NCBI GenBank assembly: GCA_905339295.1
Contig: CAJPFI010000014.1
Span: 1-64,000, forward strand
Source: Burkholderiales bacterium
GTDB taxonomy: Bacteria > Pseudomonadota > Gammaproteobacteria > Burkholderiales > Casimicrobiaceae
Length of the DNA: 64,000 bases
Reading direction: 5' to 3'
Position numbers and translations under genes: made by a program. Below are positions 34,653 to 43,223 of this stretch, in pieces; within the stretch, counting starts at the first letter, position 1; each line of letters opens with the position of its first letter. Under the pieces are notes generated by a model. That model had not been told where the DNA came from, did not search any database, and saw only the letters and a list, made by a program, of their open reading frames with translations.

Positions 34653-35143
34653 AGCGGGCTCTCCGCCGCCCCGAACGCGAGCTTCGGGTCGCGCCAGAAC
34701 CCGAGGAGCTGGCGCATCGCGGTGAACGCCATCAGCAGCGAGCCGATCGGCACCGCGGCGGTGACGAACGAGTAGGAGATCCCGGTGTCGCCCATCGGCC
34801 GCTCGGCGTTGAGCAGCGTGAGCTGCGTTCCCAGCGCGACCAGCGCGAGCAGGAACGCGACGATGACCGTCCAGTGCGCGATCAGCAGCGCCCGCTGGAC
34901 GCGCTGCGGGAACGTCCGCACGACGATGTCGATGATGATGTGCTGCCTCGCGCGAAGCGCCGCGTCGGCGCCGAGGAACGCGCACCAGATGAACAGCAGC
35001 ATCGCGATGTCGATCGCCCAGAGGATCGGCGAGCCGAGTGCGCGCGACACCGCCGCCACGAGGACCAGCGCCGCGCAACCGGCGAGGCAGGCGCGCGCGG
35101 CGAGGTCCTCGGCGCGACGCAATCCGGCGACGACGCTGCGCAT
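34649..35143 (-). CDS. dctQ: TRAP transporter small permease (DctQ), left operon
   Basis: A 164-residue four-helix membrane protein. The conserved WAIDIAMLLFIWCAFLGADAALRARQHI run (quoted in part: FIWCAFLGADAALRARQHI) is the DctQ signature, and helices 3-4 follow at WTVIVAFLLALVAL and SYSFVTAAVPIGSLLMAF. It pairs with the adjacent DctM. It starts 61 nt after DctP. Confidence 0.92.
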   Translation of the reverse strand: MRSVVAGLRRAEDLAARACLAGCAALVLVAAVSRALGSPILWAIDIAMLLFIWCAFLGADAALRARQHIIIDIVVRTFPQRVQRALLIAHWTVIVAFLLALVALGTQLTLLNAERPMGDTGISYSFVTAAVPIGSLLMAFTAMRQLLGFWRDPKLAFGAAESPL

Positions 35144-35204
35144 CGCGGTCTTCCGGGTCGAGGGCGGGGCGCGCGGCCGGAGGGCGCCGGCCGCGCCGAT
35201 CTCC

Positions 35205-36182
35205 CTACTTGCCGAGGGCCTTGTCGACTTCCTTGCGCAGGTCCGCGTAGCCCAGCGTCTGGTAGACGCCCGCGGTCGCGGCCTTGAACGGCGCCTTGTC
35301 GATCTCGGCGATCGTGACGCCCTTCTCGCGCAGCTTCTTCTCGTAGTCCGCGAGCGACGCGATCGTCGCCTCGGACGCCCACTTGCCCGCGGCGAAGGTC
35401 TCCTCGCGCAGGATCGCCTGCTGGTCGGCCGGCAGCCTGTCGAACCACGCGCGGCTGGTGACGATGCCGGTGATCAGGTAGATGTGCTCGGTCTTCGTGA
35501 TGTGCTTGACCACCTCGTAGAGGCGCGCGCCGTACACGGCCGGATGCTGCGCCTCCGCGCCGTCGATCACCCGGGTCTGCAGCGCCGAGTAGACCTCCGA
35601 CCAGGGCATGCCGGTCGGCGTCGCGCCCATTGCGCGAACCGTCTCGAGCCACACCGGCGCGCCCGGCGTGCGCATGCGGATGCCCTTGAGGTCCGCGGGA
35701 ACCTTCACCGGCACATGGGTCAGCACGTGGCGGTGGCCCTGGAACCAGTCGAACGACAGCACCTGCAGGTTCGCCGCGCCGCGCAGCTTCTCGGCCCAGC
35801 CCTTGAACAGCGGGCTCGCCTCGAGGCGCAGCACCTGGTCGAAATTGTCGACGAGGTAAGGCGCGCCCATGATGCCGAACTCCTTCACGAACGGCGCCAG
35901 GCGGCCGCCGTCGACCAGCACGGCGACGTTCGCGCCCGCGCGCGCCTGCTCGAGCACGTCCTCGTCCTTGCCGAGCTGCGAGCCCGGGTAGATGCGGATC
36001 TGCAGCTTTCCCGCGCTGCGCCTCTCGACGTTCGCCTTCATGCGCTCGAGGCCGGCGTACATCGGGTCGTCGGTCGTGAGCGCGGTGTTGACGTTCAGGA
36101 CGGTCTGCGCCGCGACGGGCAGCGCGAGCGCCGCGAGCGCGATCGCGGCGCCGCGCGACAGGGCATGCATGACGGATTTCAT
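35205..36182 (-). CDS. dctP: TRAP transporter periplasmic binding protein (DctP), left operon
   Basis: A 325-residue periplasmic solute receptor. Residues 1-25 are a signal peptide (ALSRGAAIALAALALPVAAQ). The mature part has VERRSAGKLQIRIYPGSQLG, the carboxylate-binding arginine region KGIRMRTPGAPVWLETVRAM, and MPWSEVYSALQTRVIDGAEA, all standard for DctP and consistent with binding an organic or sugar acid. The stop of the upstream GntR gene overlaps its ATG, so regulator and transporter share a transcript. Confidence 0.94.
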   Translation of the reverse strand: MKSVMHALSRGAAIALAALALPVAAQTVLNVNTALTTDDPMYAGLERMKANVERRSAGKLQIRIYPGSQLGKDEDVLEQARAGANVAVLVDGGRLAPFVKEFGIMGAPYLVDNFDQVLRLEASPLFKGWAEKLRGAANLQVLSFDWFQGHRHVLTHVPVKVPADLKGIRMRTPGAPVWLETVRAMGATPTGMPWSEVYSALQTRVIDGAEAQHPAVYGARLYEVVKHITKTEHIYLITGIVTSRAWFDRLPADQQAILREETFAAGKWASEATIASLADYEKKLREKGVTIAEIDKAPFKAATAGVYQTLGYADLRKEVDKALGK

Positions 36183-36964
36183 GGATTCCTCCCGGCCGGT
36201 GTTGTCGATGAGCGTTGCCTGACGGGCGGGGCTCCGGACCGGCTCGCGACCGGGGCACCGCGGAAGTAATCGGGCTCGCGCGCCGCGATCGTGTCGATCG
36301 ACGCGAACACGCTGCGCAGATGCGCCTCCATCGTCTTCGCGGCGGCATCGCCGTCGCCGGCGAGGACGTCATGCACGATCGCTTCGTGCTGGGCGAGGAT
36401 CATGGCGAGCCAGCTCGGATCCTCGAGCGAGAGCACGCGGACCCGGTCGAGTTGCGCCTTCACGTCCTCGACCGCTCGCCAGACGTTCGGCCGGCCCGCC
36501 ATCGCGACGATGTGCCTGTGCATCCGGTCGTCGAGGGCGAGGAAGCGCGCCTGGTCGTGGCGGGCGACCGCACGCCCCTGGTCGCGCAGGTTTGCCTTCA
36601 GGTCGCGAACGTCGGCGGGTCGGACGCGGCCGGCGGCGAGCCTCGCGCTCCGGCACTCGATCGCCTCACGCAGGAACTGGCCGTCGGCGACTTCCTCGAC
36701 GTCGATCGGCGCGACCACGGTGCCCACCTGGGGGCGGACGCTGAGTAAGCCCTCACTCTCCAGGCGGATGATCGCTTCGCGCACGGGTGTGCGACTGACA
36801 CCCAGCCGGGCGGCGATTTCGTTCTCGGATAGCGTCTGGCCGGGCCGCATCCGGCCGGCGAGGATCTCGCGCCTGAGCCATGCGCAGGCCGCGCCGGCGG
36901 CTCCGCGGCGGCCGGGGAGCAGGGCCGCGTCGGGGGAATCCTCCGGGGCGCGGGCGGCGCGCAT
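36179..36964 (-). CDS. GntR-family regulator (FadR/FCD subfamily), left operon
   Basis: A 261-residue repressor-type regulator. An N-terminal winged helix (LRREILAGRMRPGQTLSENE then IAARLGVSRTPVREAIIRLE) is followed by an all-helical FCD effector domain with the metal-ligand pattern HRHIVAMAG and AQHEAIVHDVLAGD. The ligand is probably the substrate or product of the operon. It is the first gene of the left operon and so likely autoregulated; a TAGTATACAA half-palindrome 51 bp upstream is a candidate operator. The proline/serine-rich C-terminus is unusual but short. Confidence 0.92.
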   Translation of the reverse strand: MRAARAPEDSPDAALLPGRRGAAGAACAWLRREILAGRMRPGQTLSENEIAARLGVSRTPVREAIIRLESEGLLSVRPQVGTVVAPIDVEEVADGQFLREAIECRSARLAAGRVRPADVRDLKANLRDQGRAVARHDQARFLALDDRMHRHIVAMAGRPNVWRAVEDVKAQLDRVRVLSLEDPSWLAMILAQHEAIVHDVLAGDGDAAAKTMEAHLRSVFASIDTIAAREPDYFRGAPVASRSGAPPVRQRSSTTPAGRNP

Positions 36965-36993
36965 CGGTTGCGTTCGGGGTCGAGGGATCGGGC

Positions 36994-37011
36994 GGTAGCG
37001 GGGACGCTACC
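36994..37011. other. Hairpin in the divergent control region
   Basis: GGTAGCG and CGCTACC form a perfect 7 bp stem around a 4-base loop, 30 bp upstream of the left GntR start. It could be an mRNA 5' hairpin or part of an operator. Confidence 0.4.
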
Positions 37012-37014
37012 ACA

Positions 37015-37026
37015 CTAGTATACAAG
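37015..37026. promoter_or_regulatory. Candidate GntR operator 1
   Basis: CTAGTATACAAG, centred on GTATAC and one base short of a perfect TTGTATACAA palindrome. Such sites are common operators for FCD-type GntR regulators. It lies nearer the left operon start. Confidence 0.45.
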
Positions 37027-37047
37027 AAGACTTCCACGCGTCAAGTC

Positions 37048-37064
37048 AATTGGTCGGACCAGTT
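37048..37064. promoter_or_regulatory. Candidate GntR operator 2
   Basis: AATTGGTCGGACCAGTT is an 8-1-8 inverted repeat with one mismatch. The TGGTC-N-GACCA core is the classic FadR-subfamily operator, also seen for PdhR-like proteins. It lies 77 bp upstream of the right GntR gene and probably controls the right operon. Confidence 0.6.
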
Positions 37065-37141
37065 GACCACTCCCGCCGCCGGGATTAGGCTGCGGAAACG
37101 CCGCCGACCCGCCGCCGCGACACGGGCGGGACGCCATCGCC

Positions 37142-37846
37142 ATGCCCTTCCAGAGCATCGAGCCCCGCCGCCTCTATCGCCAGATTGCGGACCAGATACG
37201 CAACCTCATCAAGTCGGGCGAATTCCCGGCCGGATCGAGGCTGCCGCCGGAACGCGACCTCGCGAAGCAGCTGGGCGTGTCGCGCCCGTCGGTGCGCGAG
37301 GCGCTCATCGCGCTCGAGGTCGAGGGGCTGGTCGAGGTGCGCATCGGCTCGGGCATCTACGTGCTCGCGCCGGGCGGCGCGGGCGACGTGCCGGCCGCGG
37401 CCGAGGCGACCTCCGGGCCGTTCGAGCTGCTGCGCGCGCGCTACGTGATCGAAAGCGAGTGCGCGGCGCTCGCCGCGAAGTCGGCGCGCAAGGCGCAGGT
37501 GGCCGCGATCGAGTCGGCGCTCGACGAGATGGACCGCGAGCGGCGCGACGGCAAGCAGCCCCTCGCCGGCGATCGCATGTTCCACATGCGCATCGCCGAG
37601 GCGACCGGGAACGGCGCGCTCGTCCAGGTGGTGAAGATGCTGTGGGACGAGCGTGTCGGCCCGCTCTACAAGCAGCTGGAGCACCATTACGATTCGCCGG
37701 AGCTGTGGAGCGCCGCGATGTCGGAGCACCGGTCGGTGCTGAAGGCGATCGCAGGGCGCGATCCGGCCGGCGCGCGCGCCGCGATGCAGCGCCACCTGAA
37801 CCAGGCGTACAAGCGATTCAGCAAGGGCTGGGACACGCTGCACTAG
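37142..37846 (+). CDS. GntR-family regulator (FadR/FCD subfamily), right operon
   Basis: A 234-residue regulator with the wHTH QIADQIRNLIKSGEFPAGSR, PPERDLAKQLGVSRPSVREA and an FCD domain (RARYVIESECAALAAKSA, FHMRIAEATGN, EHRSVLKAIAGRDP). Its wing LVEVRIGSGIYVLAPG resembles the UxuR/ExuR group that senses hexuronates or their products, fitting the downstream aldonate/aldarate enzymes. First gene of the right operon, 31 nt before the dehydrogenase. The candidate operator at 37048-37064 suggests autoregulation. Confidence 0.93.
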   Translation: MPFQSIEPRRLYRQIADQIRNLIKSGEFPAGSRLPPERDLAKQLGVSRPSVREALIALEVEGLVEVRIGSGIYVLAPGGAGDVPAAAEATSGPFELLRARYVIESECAALAAKSARKAQVAAIESALDEMDRERRDGKQPLAGDRMFHMRIAEATGNGALVQVVKMLWDERVGPLYKQLEHHYDSPELWSAAMSEHRSVLKAIAGRDPAGARAAMQRHLNQAYKRFSKGWDTLH

Positions 37847-37877
37847 CGGGCCGGCCCCGGGACAGTGAGGCACGACG

Positions 37878-38903
37878 ATGCTCGCATGCCGCATTCACGC
37901 GAAAGACGACCTTCGGGTCGAAACGCTGGCCGCGCCCGCGCCGGGCCCGGGCGAGGTGCTGCTGCGCCTCGGCGCCGGAGGGATCTGCGGATCCGACCTG
38001 CACTACTACTACGAAGGCCGCAACGGCAGCTTCGTCGTGCGCGAGCCGCTGATACCCGGACACGAGGCGTCCGCGACGGTCGAGGCGGTCGGGCCGGGAG
38101 TCACGCGCGTCGGGAAGGGGGACAAGGTCGCGGTGTCGCCGTCGCACGCGTGCGGGCGCTGCGAGGGCTGCCGCGAGGGCCGAGAGCAGCTCTGCTCGGC
38201 CATGCGCTTCCTCGGCAGCGCGAGCCTGTTCCCGCACGTCCAGGGCATGTTTCGCGAACTGTTCGTGATGGGCGAGCGGCAGTGCTACCCGGTCGCCGGC
38301 GACGTGTCGCTGGGCGAGATCGCCTTTGCCGAGCCCCTCGCGGTCGCGCTGCACGCGGTGAACCGTGGCGGGGCGCTCCTCGGCAAGTCGGTGCTCGTGA
38401 CCGGCGCGGGAACGATCGGCTGCCTGACCGTGATCGCCGCGCGCCTCGCGGGCGCGCGCAGGATCACCGTGAGCGACGTGCTCGACCGGCCGCTCGAGCA
38501 GGCTGTGCGCGTCGGCGCCGACGCCACGCTCCGCGCCGACCGCGACGGCGCGAGAATCGCGGCGCCGCAGTTCGACGTCTGCTACGAGGTCTCGGGCAAT
38601 TTCGGCGCGCTCAAGTCCTGCGTCGCGGCGGTCAAGCGGGGCGGCGTGGTCGTTCAGGTCGGCACGCTGCCGCACGAGCCGCTGCCGTTCGTCGTCAACG
38701 AGATCATGGCGAAGGAGATCGACCTCCGGGGCGCGTTCCGCTGGGGAATCGAGTTCGACTGGGCGGTCGACTACCTGTCGGCGCGCCGAGTCGACGTGCG
38801 GCCGCTCCTGTCGGGCCAGTACGCGCTCTCCGACGCGGTCGCGGCATTCGCGGCCGCCGCCGACAAGAATCGAAGCACCAAGGTGCAGGTGGTCTGCGCC
38901 TGA
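37878..38903 (+). CDS. Zinc-dependent medium-chain dehydrogenase, L-idonate 5-dehydrogenase-like
   Basis: A 341-residue MDR alcohol dehydrogenase. Catalytic zinc ligands are in GGICGSDLHYYYEG (Cys37) and IPGHEASATVEAVG (His-Glu); the structural zinc site is CGRCEGCREGREQLC; the cofactor motif is VLVTGAGTIGCLTV. Its N-terminal half resembles IdnD, which oxidises L-idonate to 5-ketogluconate, so C5 oxidation of a sugar acid is a reasonable prediction. It follows GntR by 31 nt and precedes the TRAP genes. Confidence 0.88.
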   Translation: MLACRIHAKDDLRVETLAAPAPGPGEVLLRLGAGGICGSDLHYYYEGRNGSFVVREPLIPGHEASATVEAVGPGVTRVGKGDKVAVSPSHACGRCEGCREGREQLCSAMRFLGSASLFPHVQGMFRELFVMGERQCYPVAGDVSLGEIAFAEPLAVALHAVNRGGALLGKSVLVTGAGTIGCLTVIAARLAGARRITVSDVLDRPLEQAVRVGADATLRADRDGARIAAPQFDVCYEVSGNFGALKSCVAAVKRGGVVVQVGTLPHEPLPFVVNEIMAKEIDLRGAFRWGIEFDWAVDYLSARRVDVRPLLSGQYALSDAVAAFAAAADKNRSTKVQVVCA

Positions 38904-39006
38904 TCGTTCGATGCGCGCACCGGGCGAGGGCCCGCGTCGCGCGGACTTTGGCAGGAACGGCGCCGGACGCACGCAACGCCCGCCGCCGACACATCCAGGA
39001 GGAATC

Positions 39007-39984
39007 ATGCGTCGCATGTCCAAGTTGACGTTCGCCCTGCTCGCGACGGCCATGCTGGTCGCCGCCGGCCCCGCCTCGGCCCAGCAGAAGCTCAAGTGGG
39101 CGCACGTGTACGAAACGAGCGAGCCCTACCACACCGAGTCGGTGTGGGCGGCCGCCGAGATCAAGAAGCGCACCAACGGCAAGTTCGACATCGAGGTCTT
39201 CCCGGCGTCCTCGCTCGGCAAGGAGACCGACATCAACCAGGGAATGGCGCTCGGCACGGTCGACATGATCATCAGCGGCCCGTCGTTCGCGGCGCGCAGC
39301 TACCCGCGTCTGGGGATCGCCTATTACCCGTTCATCTTCCGCGACGCGGACCACCTGCTCGCCTACTCGAAGAGCCCGGTGTTCGCCGAGATGGTCAACG
39401 AGTTCCGCGCCAAGACCGGCATCCAGATCCTCGCCTACACCTACTACGGCGCGCGTCAGACGACGTCGAACCGGCCGTTCACGGACTGCGCCGGCATGAA
39501 GGGCCTGAAGATCCGCGTGCCCGACGTGCCCGCATACATGGCGACGCCGAAGGCCTGCGGCGCCAATCCGACGCCGATCGCCTTCGCCGAGGTCTACCTC
39601 GCGCTGCAGAACGGCACCGTCGAAGCGCAGGAGAACCCGCTGACGACGATCGAGGCGAAGAAGTTCTACGAGGTGCAGAAGGCGATCATGATGACCTCGC
39701 ACATCGTCGACGGCCTGACGACGCAGGTCGCCCCGCACGTCTGGAACAAGCTCACCGACGCCGAGAAGGCGACGTTCACCGAGGTCACGCGCGAGGCCGC
39801 GGCGCGCGCCACGGCGCAGATCAAGAAGCGCGAGGCCGAGCTCACCGACGAGTTCAGGAAGAAGGGCCTGCAGATCGTCCAGGTGAACAAGAAGAGCTTC
39901 ATCGACGCGGTGCTGAAGAGCACGACGCCGGAATCGATGGGCTTCTCGCGCGCCGACTACGACAAGATCGTCGCGATCAAGTGA
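39007..39984 (+). CDS. dctP: TRAP transporter periplasmic binding protein (DctP), right operon
   Basis: A 325-residue receptor. A signal peptide covers residues 1-26 (LTFALLATAMLVAAGPASAQ). Mature segments NGKFDIEVFPASSLGKETDI, the ligand arginine region KGLKIRVPDVPAYMATPKA, and PTPIAFAEVYLALQNGTVEA match DctP. It is clearly different in sequence from the left DctP, so the two systems should import different acids. An unusually strong AGGAGG precedes ATG 39007 by 5 nt, consistent with high expression of a periplasmic receptor. Confidence 0.95.
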   Translation: MRRMSKLTFALLATAMLVAAGPASAQQKLKWAHVYETSEPYHTESVWAAAEIKKRTNGKFDIEVFPASSLGKETDINQGMALGTVDMIISGPSFAARSYPRLGIAYYPFIFRDADHLLAYSKSPVFAEMVNEFRAKTGIQILAYTYYGARQTTSNRPFTDCAGMKGLKIRVPDVPAYMATPKACGANPTPIAFAEVYLALQNGTVEAQENPLTTIEAKKFYEVQKAIMMTSHIVDGLTTQVAPHVWNKLTDAEKATFTEVTREAAARATAQIKKREAELTDEFRKKGLQIVQVNKKSFIDAVLKSTTPESMGFSRADYDKIVAIK

Positions 39985-40124
39985 CCGACGCCTGATCGGC
40001 CGCCCTCGCGCACGCGGGCTCCCCGGGCCTCCGGCCGCACGGCCGGGAGCGGTTCGCGGATTCCCGCGCCGGCGCGAGGACGGCGATCCGCCCCGCTCGC
40101 GGGCGCGCCAACCCCGAGGAAGCG

Positions 40125-40685
40125 ATGAGCGCCACGCCCGAGACCGAGCCCCTCCTCGACGCCGAAGGCCACTTCCACGCGACCGACGCGCCGATCGACA
40201 TCTCGCACTACGGATGGGAGGACTGGTTCACGCTCGCCGTGTTCTGGCTGTTGGCGGCCGACATCTTCTACCAGTTCTTCACGCGCTACGTGCTGGAGGA
40301 CTCGGCGGCGTGGACCGAGGAGATCGCGCGCTACCTCCTCATCGTCGTGACCTTCGTCGGCGCGTCGATGGCGGTGCGCCGCAACACGCACATCCACGTC
40401 GAGTTCGTCTACCGCTACATTCCGCCGTCCGCCGCGCGCGTGATGTCGACGCTCGTCGACGTCGTTCGCATCGGGCTGCTGGGGTACGGAACCTGGCTCG
40501 CCTTGCAGCTGGTGCCGCGGATGCACAACCTGAAGATGACGGTGATCGACGTGCCGATGAGCATCATCTACGGCTTCGTCGCCGCCGGCTTCACGCTGAT
40601 GACGCTGCGCGCCGTCCAGGTGGCGGTGCGCCACTGGCGCCAGGGGTGGAGCGTGCTCGAACGGCCCGGCGAGGCGGAGGCATGA
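40125..40685 (+). CDS. dctQ: TRAP transporter small permease (DctQ), right operon
   Basis: A 186-residue membrane protein with an N-terminal cytosolic extension of about 35 residues before the first helix (WFTLAVFWLLAADIFYQFF). The DctQ motif appears as AWTEEIARYLLIVVTFVGAS followed by MAVRRNTHIHVEF. Its stop overlaps the DctM start (ATGA). 140 bp separate it from dctP. Confidence 0.94.
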   Translation: MSATPETEPLLDAEGHFHATDAPIDISHYGWEDWFTLAVFWLLAADIFYQFFTRYVLEDSAAWTEEIARYLLIVVTFVGASMAVRRNTHIHVEFVYRYIPPSAARVMSTLVDVVRIGLLGYGTWLALQLVPRMHNLKMTVIDVPMSIIYGFVAAGFTLMTLRAVQVAVRHWRQGWSVLERPGEAEA

Positions 40686-42094
40686 ACTCGATCCTGCTCG
40701 GCGGCTTCGTCGCCGCGATGGCCACCGGCCTCCCGATCGCGCTGGCGATGGTGCTGGGGTCGCTGCTCTATATCTGGATCTCCGGCACCATTCCGCCGCT
40801 CACCGTGGTGCACCGGATGGTCGGCGGCGTCGACAGCTTCCCGCTGCTCGCGGTGCCGTTCTTCATCCTCGCCGGCAGCCTGATGAACTCGGCCGGCATC
40901 ACCAACCGGATCTACAACTTCGCGCTGGCGCTGGTCGGATGGCTGAAGGGCGGCCTCGGCCACGTGAACGTCGTCGGCAGCGTGATCTTCGCCGGCATGT
41001 CGGGAACGGCGATCGCCGACGCCGGCGGTCTCGGCACGATCGAGATCAAGGCGATGAAGGACCACGGCTACCCGACCGAGTTCGCGCTCGGCATCACGGC
41101 GGCCTCGGCGACGCTCGGGCCGATCATCCCGCCGTCGCTGCCGCTGGTGATCTACGGGGTCCAGGCCAACGTCTCGATCGGACGCCTGTTCGCCGGCGGG
41201 TTCGTCCCCGGCATCCTGATGGCGCTGTTCATGATGGGCATGGTCGCCTACTACGCGCACGTTCGGAAGTACGGCAGCGACATCGCATTCTCGTGGCCGC
41301 GCATGGGGCGCGCCTTCTTCGAGCTCGGCTTCGTCGCGGCGACGGCGGTGGCGCTGTACTTCCTGTGGTCGCACCCGGACCTCCCGGGCTGGCTGCGCTT
41401 CGGCGCGCTGCTCGTCGGCACGATGGCCGCCGACAAGATCTTCAAGTTCGAGGCCTACATGGCGCTGCTGACGCCGGTGATCCTCATCGGCGGCATGGCG
41501 ACCGGTCTGTTCACACCTACCGAGGCGGCCGTGGCGGCCGTCGCCTGGGCGCTGTTCCTGGGCTTCGGCTGGTACCGCACGCTCACCTGGCGGATGCTGG
41601 TGAAGATCTCGATGGACACGATCGAGTCCACCGCGGTCGTCCTGTTCATCGTCGCCGCGGCGTCGATCTTCGCCTGGGTGCTGACGACGACGCGGCTCAC
41701 CGAGGCGATCGCGGTCTGGGTCCTGTCGATCTCCGACAACCCGCTGGTGTTCCTGCTGCTGGTCAATGTCTTCCTGCTCTTCGTCGGCTGCTTCATGGAG
41801 ACGATCGCCGCGATCACGATCCTGGTGCCGGTGCTGCTGCCGATCGTCGCGAAGCTCGGCATCGACCCGGTGCACTTCGGGCTGGTGATGATCCTGAACC
41901 TGATGATCGGGTTGCTGACGCCCCCGGTCGGCATGGTGCTGTTCGTCCTGCAGAAGGTCGCGCGCATCTCGTTCGAGGCGACGGTGCAGGCGGTGCTGCC
42001 GTGGCTGTGGCCGCTGCTCACCACGCTCGCGCTCATCACCTATGTCCCTCAGCTCGTGCTCTGGCTGCCCGACCTGATCTACGGACCGAAGTAG
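40682..42094 (+). CDS. dctM: TRAP transporter large permease (DctM), right operon
   Basis: A 470-residue permease with twelve or more helices and all TRAP-M motifs: PLLAVPFFILAGSLMNSAGI, IFAGMSGTAIADAGGLGTIE, LGPIIPPSLPLVIYGVQANV and GIDPVHFGLVMILNLMIGLL. About 40 residues longer than the left DctM, mainly through a cytosolic loop plus helix region near residues 190-260. It should form a Na+-driven importer with the adjacent DctQ and DctP. Confidence 0.96.
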   Translation: MNSILLGGFVAAMATGLPIALAMVLGSLLYIWISGTIPPLTVVHRMVGGVDSFPLLAVPFFILAGSLMNSAGITNRIYNFALALVGWLKGGLGHVNVVGSVIFAGMSGTAIADAGGLGTIEIKAMKDHGYPTEFALGITAASATLGPIIPPSLPLVIYGVQANVSIGRLFAGGFVPGILMALFMMGMVAYYAHVRKYGSDIAFSWPRMGRAFFELGFVAATAVALYFLWSHPDLPGWLRFGALLVGTMAADKIFKFEAYMALLTPVILIGGMATGLFTPTEAAVAAVAWALFLGFGWYRTLTWRMLVKISMDTIESTAVVLFIVAAASIFAWVLTTTRLTEAIAVWVLSISDNPLVFLLLVNVFLLFVGCFMETIAAITILVPVLLPIVAKLGIDPVHFGLVMILNLMIGLLTPPVGMVLFVLQKVARISFEATVQAVLPWLWPLLTTLALITYVPQLVLWLPDLIYGPK

Positions 42095-42097
42095 CCC

Positions 42098-43204
42098 TTG
42101 CCCCGCATCGAGCGCATCGAGATCCTGCAGGTCGACCTCACGCCCAAGGTCGTCCGCACCGACGCGATCCAGTCGTTCATCGCGCAGGAGACGCCGATCG
42201 TGCGCATCACCTGCGACGACGGCGCGCAGGGCACCGGCTACAGCTACACGATCGGCACCGGGGGATCGTCGGTCGTCGCGCTGCTGCGCGATCACCTCGC
42301 GCCGCTCGTGCTCGGCGAGGACCCCGACGGGATCGAGCGGCTGTGGAAGCGCATGTTCTTCCACACGCACGCCACCGCGGTGGGGGCGATCACGTCGCTC
42401 GCGCTCGCGGCCGTCGACACGGCGCTGTGGGACCTGCGCGGCAGGCGCACCGGCCTGCCGCTGTGGAAGCTCGCCGGCGGCGCGCAGCGCCGCGTGCCGA
42501 CCTACACGACCGAGGGCGGCTGGCTGCACCTGTCTCGCGAGGCGCTGGTCGACGAAGCCGTCGCGGCGCGCGAGAAGGGATTCCGGGGCACCAAGATGAA
42601 GGTCGGCAAGCCGCACCTCTCGGAGGACGTCGACCGGCTCGACGCGGTCCGCGCGGCGGTCGGCGATGCGTTCGAGATCATGACCGACGCGAACCAGGGG
42701 TTCACGGTGTCCGAGTCGATCCGCCGCGCCCGCGCGTTCGAGCCGTTCGGCCTCGCCTGGCTCGAGGAGCCGCTGCCGGCCGAGGACCTGGGCGGCCACG
42801 TCGAGCTCGCGCGCGCGGCGCCGATGCCGATCGCGGTCGGCGAGTCGATCTACGCGGCCCAGCACTTCCGCGAGTACCTCGAGCGCGACGCCTGCTCGAT
42901 CGTGCAGGTCGACTGCGCGCGCATCGGCGGCGTCACGCCCTGGCTCAAGGTGGCGCACCTCGCCGAGACGTTCAACGTCGCGGTGTGCCCGCATTTCCTG
43001 ATGGAGCTGCACGTCTCGCTCTCCGCCGCGATCCCCAATGGCGCGTGGGTCGAGTACATCCCGCAGCTCGACGACCTCACGTCGTCGCGCATGACGCTGC
43101 GCGACGGTTACGCCATCCCGCCGGACGGGCCGGGACTCGGCATCGACTGGGACTTCGCCGCGATCGAGCGGCGCGCCGTCGCCCGCGCGACGGTCCGCCC
43201 CTGA
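42098..43204 (+). CDS. Enolase-superfamily sugar-acid dehydratase, L-talarate/galactarate dehydratase-like
   Basis: A 368-residue mandelate-racemase-type enolase. The acid/base KMK pair (Lys166, Lys168), metal ligands Asp197 (TDANQGF), Glu223 (LEEPLP), Glu249 (AVGES), and the Asp272-His299 dyad (VDCARIGG, CPHF) are intact, so it is expected to be active. The overall pattern resembles talarate/galactarate dehydratase. It begins with TTG 3 nt after the DctM stop; no ATG is available near the N-terminal strand, so translation may depend on coupling to dctM. Confidence 0.88.
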   Translation: MPRIERIEILQVDLTPKVVRTDAIQSFIAQETPIVRITCDDGAQGTGYSYTIGTGGSSVVALLRDHLAPLVLGEDPDGIERLWKRMFFHTHATAVGAITSLALAAVDTALWDLRGRRTGLPLWKLAGGAQRRVPTYTTEGGWLHLSREALVDEAVAAREKGFRGTKMKVGKPHLSEDVDRLDAVRAAVGDAFEIMTDANQGFTVSESIRRARAFEPFGLAWLEEPLPAEDLGGHVELARAAPMPIAVGESIYAAQHFREYLERDACSIVQVDCARIGGVTPWLKVAHLAETFNVAVCPHFLMELHVSLSAAIPNGAWVEYIPQLDDLTSSRMTLRDGYAIPPDGPGLGIDWDFAAIERRAVARATVRP

Positions 43205-43223
43205 CGCCGCAAGGAGAAACGCC

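Noticed and set aside
31725-34775. Plus-strand open frame of about 1,000 codons opposite the left TRAP operon
   Set aside because: Composition (Arg/His/Asp/Gln-rich, no hydrophobic core) is that of the reverse strand of membrane-protein genes with clear motifs on the minus strand.
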